14,218 nt of DNA from Omnitrophica bacterium RBG_13_46_9 (GTDB lineage Bacteria > Omnitrophota > Gorgyraeia > JABMRN01 > RBG-13-46-9). The stretch is from contig MHFD01000077.1 in NCBI GenBank assembly GCA_001804045.1, positions 144 to 14,361 on the forward strand, read 5' to 3'. The notes beneath the pieces were generated by a model. The model did no database searches. It was not told where the DNA came from and saw only the letters and a list, made by a program, of their open reading frames with translations. This document shows, one piece after another, positions 6,180-13,177 of the stretch (positions are counted from its first letter, which is position 1; each line of letters begins with the position of its first letter). The position numbers and the translations under genes are program-made.

Positions 6180-6896
6180 TCAATACACAAGTGTACCCAA
6201 TTTTGCGCCCGTAACCACTCTTTTTATGTTTCCTTCTTTATTAATGTTAAAGACTATGATGGGCAGGTTATTATCCATGCATAGACTTATCGCCGTCGCA
6301 TCCATAATCTTAAGCCCCTTCTTGAGGACATCGATATATCTGACCCTGCTATATTTCTTAGCATCCTTGTCTTCCATCGGGTCCTTGGTGTAGACGCCGT
6401 CTACTTTTGTGGCTTTTAAAATGATGTCGGCGCCGATCTCAGTAGCCCTAAGGGCCGCTGTCGTATCGGTTGTAAAATATGGATTGCCTGTCCCGCAGAC
6501 AAATATAACGACTCTCTTCTTTTCCAGATGCCTTATAGCCCTTCTTCTTATGTAAGGCTCCGCTAATTCCTGCATCTGTATAGCCGTCTGGACGCGGGTA
6601 AAGACGTCTATCCTCTCCAAGGCGTCCTGCAGGGCCAGGCCATTAAGGACGGTGGCAAGCATCCCCATATAATCTGCCGTAGCGCGGTCCATCCCTTTTG
6701 TAGTCGCGGCTTTTAACCCCCTGAATATGTTCCCTCCGCCGATAACAACCGCGATCTCAACGCCAAGTTCCTGGACTTCTTTGATCTGTTCGGCGATCGA
6801 AAGCATCACATCAGGGTCAATACCATATCCCTTCTTACCCTGAAGGGCCTCACCGCTTATCTTGAGAAGTATGCGTTTATATTTTGCTTTGACCAT
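6180..6896 (-). CDS. pyrH: UMP kinase (uridylate kinase)
   Basis: PyrH phosphorylates UMP to UDP with ATP. It belongs to the bacterial hexameric amino-acid-kinase fold family. Numbered from the chosen start (238 aa), the key segments are KISGEALQG (12-20), GGGNIFRG (53-60), GMDRATADYMGMLATVLN (68-85), GTGNPYFTTDTTAALRA (135-151) and KATKVDGVYTKDP (161-173). The start is uncertain. The reading frame is open to 6962 with additional ATGs at 6905 and 6962, and none has a strong ribosome binding site. The ATG at 6896 gives MVKAKYKRILLK, closest to the family N-terminus. The gene lies between tsf and frr as in most bacteria. With this start, 113 nt separate it from tsf. Confidence 0.94.
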   Translation of the reverse strand: MVKAKYKRILLKISGEALQGKKGYGIDPDVMLSIAEQIKEVQELGVEIAVVIGGGNIFRGLKAATTKGMDRATADYMGMLATVLNGLALQDALERIDVFTRVQTAIQMQELAEPYIRRRAIRHLEKKRVVIFVCGTGNPYFTTDTTAALRATEIGADIILKATKVDGVYTKDPMEDKDAKKYSRVRYIDVLKKGLKIMDATAISLCMDNNLPIIVFNINKEGNIKRVVTGAKLGTLVY

Positions 6897-7009
6897 GGTC
6901 TTCATATGCGCGGATAACCAACGGGCATTATGCTCAATTTGCTTTCCCGCAGATGGCCGCATATCGCGTTATACGCTGCCGTCTGTCACAGATCTTCTTA
7001 TCCTGATTT

Positions 7010-7594
7010 TCAAATCTCCTCTCCCAGCTGATATCGCATAAATCTTCTGATGACGATGTTTTCACCTATTTTTGCGATCAATGCGTGAAGGAGGTCTTTA
7101 ATCCTCATTTTCGGGTCTTTAACAAAAAGCTGGTCCAAAAGACACGCCTCCTCGTAAAAGCCTTCCAGCTTGCTTTCCAGTATTTTATCAAGCGTCTCTT
7201 TCGGTTTATCTTTCAAAGGGGCCGCGAGAATCTCCTTTTCTTTTTCCAGTACTTCCGCCGGGACATCTTCCCTTTTCACATATCTTGGTTTCATCGCGGC
7301 TATGTGTATGGCTATGTCTTTGACAAATTTTTTGAAATCCTCATTCCGCGCCACAAAATCCGTCTCACAATTGACCTCGACCAAGACCCCTATCTTGGCG
7401 TTTGAGTGTATGTAACTTTCTATCCGTCCGTCTTTCGCGGCGCGACTGCTTCTAAGAGACGCGAGTTTAACCCCTTTCTTCCTGAGTATCTCGATCGCTT
7501 TCTCCACATCACCCTTCGCTTCCTTAAGGGCCTTTTTGCAATCCATGACACCGGCGCTGGTTTTCTCCCTGAGTCTTTTAATGGCATCTAGCAT
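7010..7594 (-). CDS. tsf: Elongation factor Ts (short form)
   Basis: EF-Ts recycles EF-Tu from GDP to the nucleotide-free form. The 194-residue protein shows the N-terminal UBA-like domain (MLDAIKRLREKTSAGVMDCKKALKEA, with the TSAGVMDCK signature split across it) and the core motif NCETDFVARNEDF. It ends in a single core subdomain plus the C-terminal segment IGENIVIRRF. It is the short type, about the size of the Thermus protein and much shorter than E. coli EF-Ts, lacking the second core subdomain and the coiled coil. The start at 7594 is preferred over an upstream ATG at 7618 because AGAGGTG lies directly before it. The 740-bp gap to rpsB is unusual. Confidence 0.96.
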   Translation of the reverse strand: MLDAIKRLREKTSAGVMDCKKALKEAKGDVEKAIEILRKKGVKLASLRSSRAAKDGRIESYIHSNAKIGVLVEVNCETDFVARNEDFKKFVKDIAIHIAAMKPRYVKREDVPAEVLEKEKEILAAPLKDKPKETLDKILESKLEGFYEEACLLDQLFVKDPKMRIKDLLHALIAKIGENIVIRRFMRYQLGEEI

Positions 7595-8334
7595 AAACAC
7601 CTCTTTTTGAAGCTCCACGGGCTTATGGTCCGACTTCGCTCACGATCCTTCGAAAACTATTATTCGAACCATCCTCAAGCCTGTCTAAGGACACTCGTGG
7701 AATCTGTTTCTTCGCTTCGGCGACCCTCCACGCTTTTGCGTGGCGAGGTCTCGCCGCACAAAAATACCGGCGGAAAACCTCGCCGAAGCGGAATTCCCTT
7801 CGCGCTATCCATCCCCACCACAACAGGTAAGGAATTCCGCGAAGGCGGGTTTAATTAGACCTGGACTTGCGTAAATCGTGCCGCCATGCGGCATCCCGCA
7901 GAATTTCAACGTGAGACGCTTCGCGCGGTAAAAACCTTCTTAAACCCTTCTTTTACGTTATTCTCAATCTAAAATCCGAACCGGGTCCCGTCCCGATTTC
8001 CGGCAAAAATATTATCTTCGTGAAGCTCCACCGCCTTACAGCGGTGGCTTCTCTTTTTACAGGGTTCCGCTCTATCGGTGGAGCGGAACCCTGAACCGAA
8101 AGCCATTCATCCGCGCCCTTACAGGCGTGGCTTTCTGGTTCATGGGTAAAATAAATCTCCGGACTGCGTCAACTTCTTAATCCGCCATTCAATGCATATT
8201 GTGTAAATTGGAGCGGGGTGCGCGGTTTTGTATTGGGCCAAACCGCATGCCTTTTGCCTAAAGCGCCCTGCTTACGTCGGGCTTTGCAGCAGAGAGGGAT
8301 CGGCTTCTGGCGGGACGCTATTTTTTCACGCCGG
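7595..8334. other. Expanded, repeat-filled rpsB-tsf spacer
   Basis: This 740-bp stretch contains no convincing gene. Near 7609-7637 is a degenerate relative of the first hairpin of the 131-bp element (GAAGCTCCAC...CTTA...). At about 7640-7700 are TTCGAACCATCC-type words similar to those beside tRNA-Lys. At about 7725-7741 is a CCACGC/GCGTGG hairpin. Around 7793-7845 a larger palindrome pairs GCGGAATTCC with GGAATTCCGC. At 7880-7892 is GCCGC/GCGGC. The perfect 131-bp repeat is at 8020-8150, and a GCGGTTT/AAACCGC hairpin lies near 8222-8244. Frames through the region are broken or repeat-derived. Confidence 0.7.
8020..8150 (+). repeat. 131-bp three-hairpin element, copy 1
   Basis: This is identical over all 131 bases to 12953-13083. 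Hairpin 1 pairs CCACCGC (8028-8034) with GCGGTGG (8041-8047) around CTTACA. Hairpin 2 pairs AGGGTTCCGCTC (8061-8072) with GAGCGGAACCCT (8081-8092), a 12-bp perfect stem. Hairpin 3 pairs 8088-8105 with 8128-8147 with small bulges, and an inner CGCC/GGCG stem again carries CTTACA in its loop. There is no ORF. It looks like a small non-autonomous mobile element or REP-like module. It sits antisense to rpsB and tsf. The strand given is arbitrary and matches copy 2. Confidence 0.92.
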
Positions 8335-9201
8335 TCACGGCTTCGCTTTCTTCTTCTTTATCGGCTTATCCTTGACCTGTTCTTCCGCGGCTTTCTCCAG
8401 CCTGATGTCTCCCTCTATCAGTTCCTCGACTTCCTTATCTTCGACGGCTTTATGGTCTTCCTCGAAGGGCACCCGCCCGGCCTCAATATCCCTTTTGCTG
8501 GCTAAGAATTGATTCCTGCCTTCCAGCACGCTTTTAGAAATAATTGATGTTATAAAATTTACGGACTTTATGGCATCGTCATTGCCGGGAATGGCATAAT
8601 TTATCTTATCCGGATTACAATCCGTATCTACCAGAGCCACGACCGGTATGGAAAGTTTATTGGCCTCGTGGACAGCGATATCCTCTTTCTTAGAGTCTAC
8701 TACAAACAATGCCCCCGGCAGCCGGTCCATCTTCCTGACACCCTCAAGGTTTTTCAACAGATTTGCGATCTTTTTATCGATTGTTGATTTCTCTTTTTTA
8801 GACAGGTTATTATAGGTGCCGTCCTCCTTCATCTTTTCGAAAGATTCCAGCTTTTTCACGCTCTTTCTTATGGTAAGAAAATTCGTAAGGGCGCCGCCCA
8901 GCCAGCGCTGGGTGACATAAAACATGCCGCATTTTTCAGCCTCTTCCTTGATAATATGCTGGGCCTGTTTCTTTGTCCCTACGAATAGAATATAACTGCC
9001 CGCGGCCGCCGTCTCATTAAGAAATTTACATGCCTCGAGCAGGTTTTTCGCGGTCTTTTCCAGGTCTATAATATATATCCCTTCCTTCTCGCCGAATATG
9101 AATTTCTTCATTTTCGGGTTCCACTTCCCTGTCTGGTGGCCAAAATGAACCCCCGCCTCCAGCAATTGCTTAACTAAAGCTGTCTCTTTCTTAGTAGTCA
9201 T
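8335..9201 (-). CDS. rpsB: 30S ribosomal protein S2 (uS2)
   Basis: uS2 binds the 30S head-body junction and is needed for S1 recruitment. The 288-residue protein shows LLEAGVHFGHQTGKWNPKM (15-33), IYIIDLEKT, ILFVGTKKQAQ, the QRWLGGALTNF segment, PGALFVVDSKKE, and IPVVALVDTDCNPD in the C-terminal half. It is longer than the E. coli protein. From about residue 245 a charged, Glu/Lys-rich tail ends in PIKKKKAKP. The start ATG is preceded by a strong GGGAGG (9211-9216 on the complementary strand). A consensus promoter lies about 108 bp upstream. It heads the rpsB-tsf-pyrH-frr operon, though a long repeat-filled spacer now separates it from tsf. Confidence 0.97.
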   Translation of the reverse strand: MTTKKETALVKQLLEAGVHFGHQTGKWNPKMKKFIFGEKEGIYIIDLEKTAKNLLEACKFLNETAAAGSYILFVGTKKQAQHIIKEEAEKCGMFYVTQRWLGGALTNFLTIRKSVKKLESFEKMKEDGTYNNLSKKEKSTIDKKIANLLKNLEGVRKMDRLPGALFVVDSKKEDIAVHEANKLSIPVVALVDTDCNPDKINYAIPGNDDAIKSVNFITSIISKSVLEGRNQFLASKRDIEAGRVPFEEDHKAVEDKEVEELIEGDIRLEKAAEEQVKDKPIKKKKAKP

Positions 9202-9307
9202 TCTGAAATACCTCCCTTATACTATTGTTATTTTTAGTGTTATACTGTCAGTAAAATAAACCTTTAAAAATGAGTTTTATGGCATCCGCTATCATCGTTA
9301 TTTCATT

Positions 9308-9335
9308 ATTATAGCCGACAATTCCCCACTGTCAA
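9308..9335 (-). promoter_or_regulatory. Sigma-70 promoter for the rpsB operon
   Basis: On the minus strand TTGACA (9335-9330) and TATAAT (9313-9308), both exact consensus, are separated by 16 bp. The predicted start near 9301 would give a leader of roughly 100 nt before the rpsB ATG. The -35 lies about 55 bp after the stop of the exporter gene, so the rpsB operon probably has its own promoter. No autoregulatory leader structure was identified with confidence. Confidence 0.8.
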
Positions 9336-9390
9336 CTACTTTGACACAGGATATACCCCCTCTTGTCCATCTATCGTGATCCATGCGTTA

Positions 9391-11220
9391 CTACTCATCC
9401 TTAAACTGCATATCATACAGTCTTTTATATAAGCCCCCTCTTTCCATAAGTTCCCGGTGGCTGCCAACATCTACAATTCTTCCTTTATCCAACACTATTA
9501 TCTTAGTAGCGTGCTTTATAGTGCTCAACCTATGAGCTATGACAAGCACGGTTCTGCCTTCCATCAGGCGGTCTATGGCCTCCTGAACAAGCCGTTCCGA
9601 CTCGGTATCTAACTGTGAAGTGGCCTCGTCAAGAATGAGAATAGGGGGGTTTTTGAATATAGCCCTGGCTATGGCAAGCCTTTGTTTTTCGCCGCCAGAT
9701 AACCTAAAGCCTTTCTCTCCGACAATTGTGTCATATTTTTCAGGCAAACGCATGATGAAATCATCGGAGTTAGCAACTTTTGCAGCTTTTACAATGTCAT
9801 CTTTTGAAAACCCACTGCTTCCGTAAGAAATATTGGCCGTGACCGTATCGTTAAAAAGCAGCATTTCCTGAGTCACAACGCCTATATTGTTTCTCAATGA
9901 CTTAAGAGTAACATCTTTAAGATCCATACCGTCTATGCTGATCGTCCCTTTTAATGGATCGTAGAAACGCGGTATAAGGTTTATAAGTGTGGTCTTTCCG
10001 GCTCCGCTAGGACCTACAATGGCTATAATCTCTCCCTTTTTTATATTTAACGTTATGTCTTCCAGAACATAATTATTATCATATCTAAACCAGATATGTT
10101 CCAGAGATATGTCATGGCTTAATTCCGGAAGCAAAATCGCGCCTTCCTTTTCTCTGATAATATCCTCTGTATCCAGAATCCTGAAAATCCGTGTCGCCGC
10201 GGCGAGAGACTGCTGAAGAACGGCGTATACCTTACTTAGACGCTTTACAGGTTTTATCATCAGTAAGACCGAGGCCAAAAATACCGTAAATGCGCCCCAG
10301 GAAAGACTACCGGATATTATATGCCTGCTGGCTAAATATATGACCACCACAAGATATATGGCGCTTGTAAATTCATTTATGGGGCTTATGATGTTGATCC
10401 TCTTCACGGCCTTCATGGCTAATTTGTAAAAGACGTTATTCTGCTTCTTAAACTTTTCATACTCATAATCCTGCATAGAGAAGGCCTTGACTATGCGCAT
10501 CCCGGTTATTATCTCAAAAAGAATGGTATTTATGTCCCCCATCTTTTCCTGGGACCTTGTCGTTATTTTGCGTAATTTTTTAGATATCATAACCGCGGGT
10601 ACAAGTATGCATGGAAACAGGATCAGGCTCGTGAATATAAATCCCAGGGGTATGCCAAAGAACGTGACAACACAAATCAAAACCGCAAGATGGCTAATAA
10701 TCTCGATTGGCCTTAATATGATATCGAGTAAGCCCGTACTTATGGAGTCTCTTACTATGTTGGCGTCATATGTTATGCGCGACATGAGTTTAGGGGTGGG
10801 GTTCTTGCTATAGAAATACATGGATAGCGACATCAATTTCTTGTATATGGCGTCTTTCACATCTCTTACCACTCTCTCGCTGACATCGTTCATAAGGTAA
10901 ACCTGCAGGAAATCAAAGAGATTTCTAAGTAAGAAATATACCAGAGCTCCGATAAGTATTATTACCATAAGCCGCATTAACGGCAGACTATTTATCCTGT
11001 CAACCAGTGCCGTAATAAAGAGCGGCGCCTCTACATGCGCAGGGATGACTATTTTAGAACCGCTTATGATGTTATCTACCACGGGTATAAGCGCAGTCGG
11101 GGAAAGGCTGTTAAGAGCGCTGTATACAAGCATACATAGAAAAGCTAACGCCAGAACCCAGATATGGGGCCCCACGAACCCTATTAACCTTCTATAATAT
11201 TTTATGTCCACATTATCCAT
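9391..11220 (-). CDS. msbA: MsbA-like ABC exporter (lipid A/lipid flippase type)
   Basis: This 609-residue half-transporter combines a type I exporter membrane domain (six helices, about residues 15-335) with a nucleotide-binding domain (about 370-605). Motifs present are Walker A GPSGAGKT (403-410), Q-loop VVTQEM (448-453), signature RLSGGEKQR (506-514), Walker B ILILDEATSQLD (527-538) and H-loop histidine in IAHRLST (563). The size and layout fit MsbA, which flips core lipid A across the inner membrane. The divergent neighbours (gfo, lpxB) make lipid A, which supports this role over a drug exporter. Substrate identity remains inferred. The ATG at 11220 lacks a strong Shine-Dalgarno sequence. 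Upstream is a long phased repeat region. Confidence 0.88.
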   Translation of the reverse strand: MDNVDIKYYRRLIGFVGPHIWVLALAFLCMLVYSALNSLSPTALIPVVDNIISGSKIVIPAHVEAPLFITALVDRINSLPLMRLMVIILIGALVYFLLRNLFDFLQVYLMNDVSERVVRDVKDAIYKKLMSLSMYFYSKNPTPKLMSRITYDANIVRDSISTGLLDIILRPIEIISHLAVLICVVTFFGIPLGFIFTSLILFPCILVPAVMISKKLRKITTRSQEKMGDINTILFEIITGMRIVKAFSMQDYEYEKFKKQNNVFYKLAMKAVKRINIISPINEFTSAIYLVVVIYLASRHIISGSLSWGAFTVFLASVLLMIKPVKRLSKVYAVLQQSLAAATRIFRILDTEDIIREKEGAILLPELSHDISLEHIWFRYDNNYVLEDITLNIKKGEIIAIVGPSGAGKTTLINLIPRFYDPLKGTISIDGMDLKDVTLKSLRNNIGVVTQEMLLFNDTVTANISYGSSGFSKDDIVKAAKVANSDDFIMRLPEKYDTIVGEKGFRLSGGEKQRLAIARAIFKNPPILILDEATSQLDTESERLVQEAIDRLMEGRTVLVIAHRLSTIKHATKIIVLDKGRIVDVGSHRELMERGGLYKRLYDMQFKDE

Positions 11221-11225
11221 AAATC

Positions 11226-11286
11226 ACTGTATTCCAATCGTATTTCAATTCGTTTCAATAGGTTTCGATGAATTTCAATAATCGAA
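11226..11286. repeat. 10-bp phased TTGAAATACA-type array, left block
   Basis: Read on the minus strand this is about six units related to TTGAAATACA or TTGAAACCTA at close to 10-bp steps. It begins 6 bp upstream of the exporter start codon and runs directly into composite repeat copy B. A longer block of the same unit lies at 11797-11905. Confidence 0.65.
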
Positions 11287-11287
11287 G

Positions 11288-11553
11288 GTTTCTTAAGGTT
11301 TCTTGATGTTGCTTAATGTTTCTTAAGGTTGCGTTTCATTGCAGTATAGTTTCTCCCGTTTTATGTTTCATAGGTTGCAAAGGTTTCAGAGGTTGCAAAT
11401 GTTGCCTTCTTTACAATTATGTAACCTCTGCAACCTTTAGCAACCTTTGTAACCTTTGCAACTTTTAGTGGCCTCCTGCGACCTCCCGAAACCTAAAGAA
11501 ACTTCCCGCAACTTCAAGAAACCTCTCCCTACTCCCTACCACCTACTACCTAT
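11288..11553. repeat. Composite phased repeat, copy B (GTTGC/GTTTC cores)
   Basis: The outer left arm has cores at 11288, 11298, 11308, 11318 and 11328 (10-bp steps; GTTTC, GTTTC, GTTGC, GTTTC, GTTGC). The inner left arm has cores at 11365, 11374, 11383, 11392 and 11401 (9-bp steps). The inner right arm has mirrored cores at 11421, 11430, 11440, 11449 and 11458 (steps 9, 10, 9, 9, the same as copy A). The outer right arm has cores at 11478, 11488, 11498, 11508 and 11518. Heptamers of the type TCCCTAC/TACCTAT follow at 11526-11553. Copy A (2299-2674) has the same core order in its 10-bp arms. The arms are nested here. Confidence 0.85.
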
Positions 11554-11796
11554 GAGCCAAGAGCTACGAGCTGGTTTGAGATTGCCACGCTCCGCTTACC
11601 TAAAACAAGTTCGCTCGCAATGACACGGAGTCGCAATAACTCGAACTCAAATCGTCCTACGTCCAAGCGACCTTAGGGAGCGGACGTCCCACGCCTGCCT
11701 CTCCGAAGCATACCTACAATGAGATTCATCTACGGCGTAGGAGGGTCCTACGTAACGAGTTCCCTATAACCTACATACCTACGAGCTAAGAGCCAT
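11554..11796. other. Non-coding stretch with REP-like words
   Basis: No gene is supported. Near 11580-11625, the reverse strand reads TGTCATTGCGAGCGAA and later GGAGCGTGGCAATCT, resembling a palindromic repeat type seen between genes in many bacteria. A 7-bp perfect hairpin CGTAGGA/TCCTACG lies at 11736-11752. Words of the type GAGCTACGAGC and ACGAGCTAAGAGC occur at both ends of the stretch, at about 11560 and 11780. Confidence 0.5.
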
Positions 11797-11905
11797 CGAA
11801 TCAATGTATTTCAACCGTATATCAATGTGTTTCAATGAGTATCCATAAGTTTCAATAAGTATCTATAAGTATCGATGTATTTCAACTGTATTTCGATTGT
11901 ATTTC
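11797..11905. repeat. 10-bp phased TTGAAATACA-type array, right block
   Basis: Read on the minus strand, about eleven consecutive units related to TTGAAATACA (variants TCGATACTTA, TTGAAACTTA, TGGATACTCA) recur at close to 10-bp spacing. The array ends about 60 bp before the predicted -35 of gfo. Confidence 0.75.
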
Positions 11906-11966
11906 CCCTTATATATATTAGCATAGGATATTATCATATATATCATCATTTGTCGAGGAAAAATGC

Positions 11967-11995
11967 TTGCTTCCATAAGATATATATGGTATAAT
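11967..11995 (+). promoter_or_regulatory. Probable promoter for gfo-lpxB
   Basis: TATAAT at 11990-11995 is an exact -10. TTGCTT at 11967-11972 is a weak -35 (3 of 6 matches), with 17-bp spacing. The predicted transcription start is near 12002, about 25 nt before the gfo ATG. AGGA lies 9 nt before that ATG. Confidence 0.6.
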
Positions 11996-12026
11996 TCGCT
12001 CTTAAAATGTCCCAGGAAAACACAAG

Positions 12027-12956
12027 ATGAACAATGTCAATGTAGGTGTTGTCGGTGTAGGGTACCTTGGTTCCCTTCATGCCCGCGTATACTCACAGAT
12101 AAAAAACGCTAACCTTGTCTGCGTATGCGACATAGACAAAAAACGGGCCAAAAAGGTAGCGAAAAAATACGGCGTCTGGTATTTCCCTGATTACAGGACT
12201 CTCTTCGACAAAGTGGAAGCGGTCAGTCTCGCCGTCCCCACAGAACTCCATTACAAGATAGCCAAAGATTTCCTGAATAACAATATCCATGTCCTGATCG
12301 AAAAACCTATCGCAAAGACCGTGGCCGAGGCCCAGGAGCTCATAGATATAGCGGATTCGAAGAATCTCATCATACAGGTAGGCCATATCGAGAGATTCAA
12401 CCCTGTGGTAAGGGCGGTGGAACCCTTTTTGACAGACCCGCGCTTCATCGAGTGCCATAGGGCGGGCCCTTACAAAAAGAAAAAGCGCGTGAGGGACGTA
12501 GGCGTCATATTAGACCTTATGATACACGACATAGACATTATTCTCTCCCTTGTAAAATCAGAGGTCGAAACCATAGAAGCGGTCGGAATAAGCACTTTTT
12601 CGCCTTTTGAGGATATAGCCAATGTCCGCCTTAATTTTAAAAACGGGACTATAGCCGATATTACGGCCAGCCGCGTCACGAAGGAAGAGGTGCGGAAAAT
12701 AAAGATATCCCAACATGACTCATACATAACCCTTAACTATCTTCATCAGGACGCATTTATAGTCAGGAAGACGGATAATAAATTGCTAAAGGAAAAGATA
12801 AAGATAGAGAAAACGGAGCCCCTTAAACAGGAGCTCAAATCCTTCATTTCCTGCATCCAGAACAGCACAAAGCCGATTGTCTCTGGAAGGGAAGGAAAGC
12901 TGGCTCTCAGCGTAGCCATGGACATCCTGGAAAAGATAAAGTCCTCTAATAAGTGA
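12027..12956 (+). CDS. Gfo/Idh/MocA-family NAD(P)-dependent oxidoreductase
   Basis: This 309-residue protein has an N-terminal Rossmann domain with GVGYLGSLHA (10-19) as the dinucleotide-binding loop. EKPIAKT (92-98), typical of the family, follows, then GHIERFNP (119-126) and LDLMIHDIDI (162-171) with the catalytic-type histidine H167. The C-terminal alpha/beta domain completes a normal length. Its place directly before lpxB suggests a sugar nucleotide substrate in lipid A or LPS synthesis. GnnA, which oxidises UDP-GlcNAc at C3 for amide-linked lipid A, belongs to this superfamily, but no gnnB-like aminotransferase is seen in the window. The start has AGGA 9 nt upstream and a promoter about 30 bp away. 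The stop codon TGA lies inside the 131-bp repeat that begins at 12953. Confidence 0.9.
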   Translation: MNNVNVGVVGVGYLGSLHARVYSQIKNANLVCVCDIDKKRAKKVAKKYGVWYFPDYRTLFDKVEAVSLAVPTELHYKIAKDFLNNNIHVLIEKPIAKTVAEAQELIDIADSKNLIIQVGHIERFNPVVRAVEPFLTDPRFIECHRAGPYKKKKRVRDVGVILDLMIHDIDIILSLVKSEVETIEAVGISTFSPFEDIANVRLNFKNGTIADITASRVTKEEVRKIKISQHDSYITLNYLHQDAFIVRKTDNKLLKEKIKIEKTEPLKQELKSFISCIQNSTKPIVSGREGKLALSVAMDILEKIKSSNK

Positions 12957-13083
12957 AGCTCCACCGCCTTACAGCGGTGGCTTCTCTTTTTACAGGGTTC
13001 CGCTCTATCGGTGGAGCGGAACCCTGAACCGAAAGCCATTCATCCGCGCCCTTACAGGCGTGGCTTTCTGGTTCATGGGTAAA
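12953..13083 (+). repeat. 131-bp three-hairpin element, copy 2
   Basis: This is an exact copy of 8020-8150 in the same orientation, offset 4933 bp. Its first base is the third base of the last gfo codon and its next three bases (TGA) are the gfo stop. It fills most of the 221-bp gap between gfo and lpxB. The bases flanking the two copies differ, and no target-site duplication is evident. Confidence 0.92.
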
Positions 13084-13177
13084 TACGCACACCGCAAAGA
13101 CACCCCTTCGCGCCTTTAGCGCGCCCAAGCGAGAATCCGCGATTGGGGCCAATGTAATCTGTAAGGCCGGATCGGAA

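Noticed and set aside
7607..7858. Overlapping small ORFs in the rpsB-tsf spacer
   Set aside because: Both strands are open only because of GC-rich repeat words. There is no ribosome binding site and no recognisable protein.
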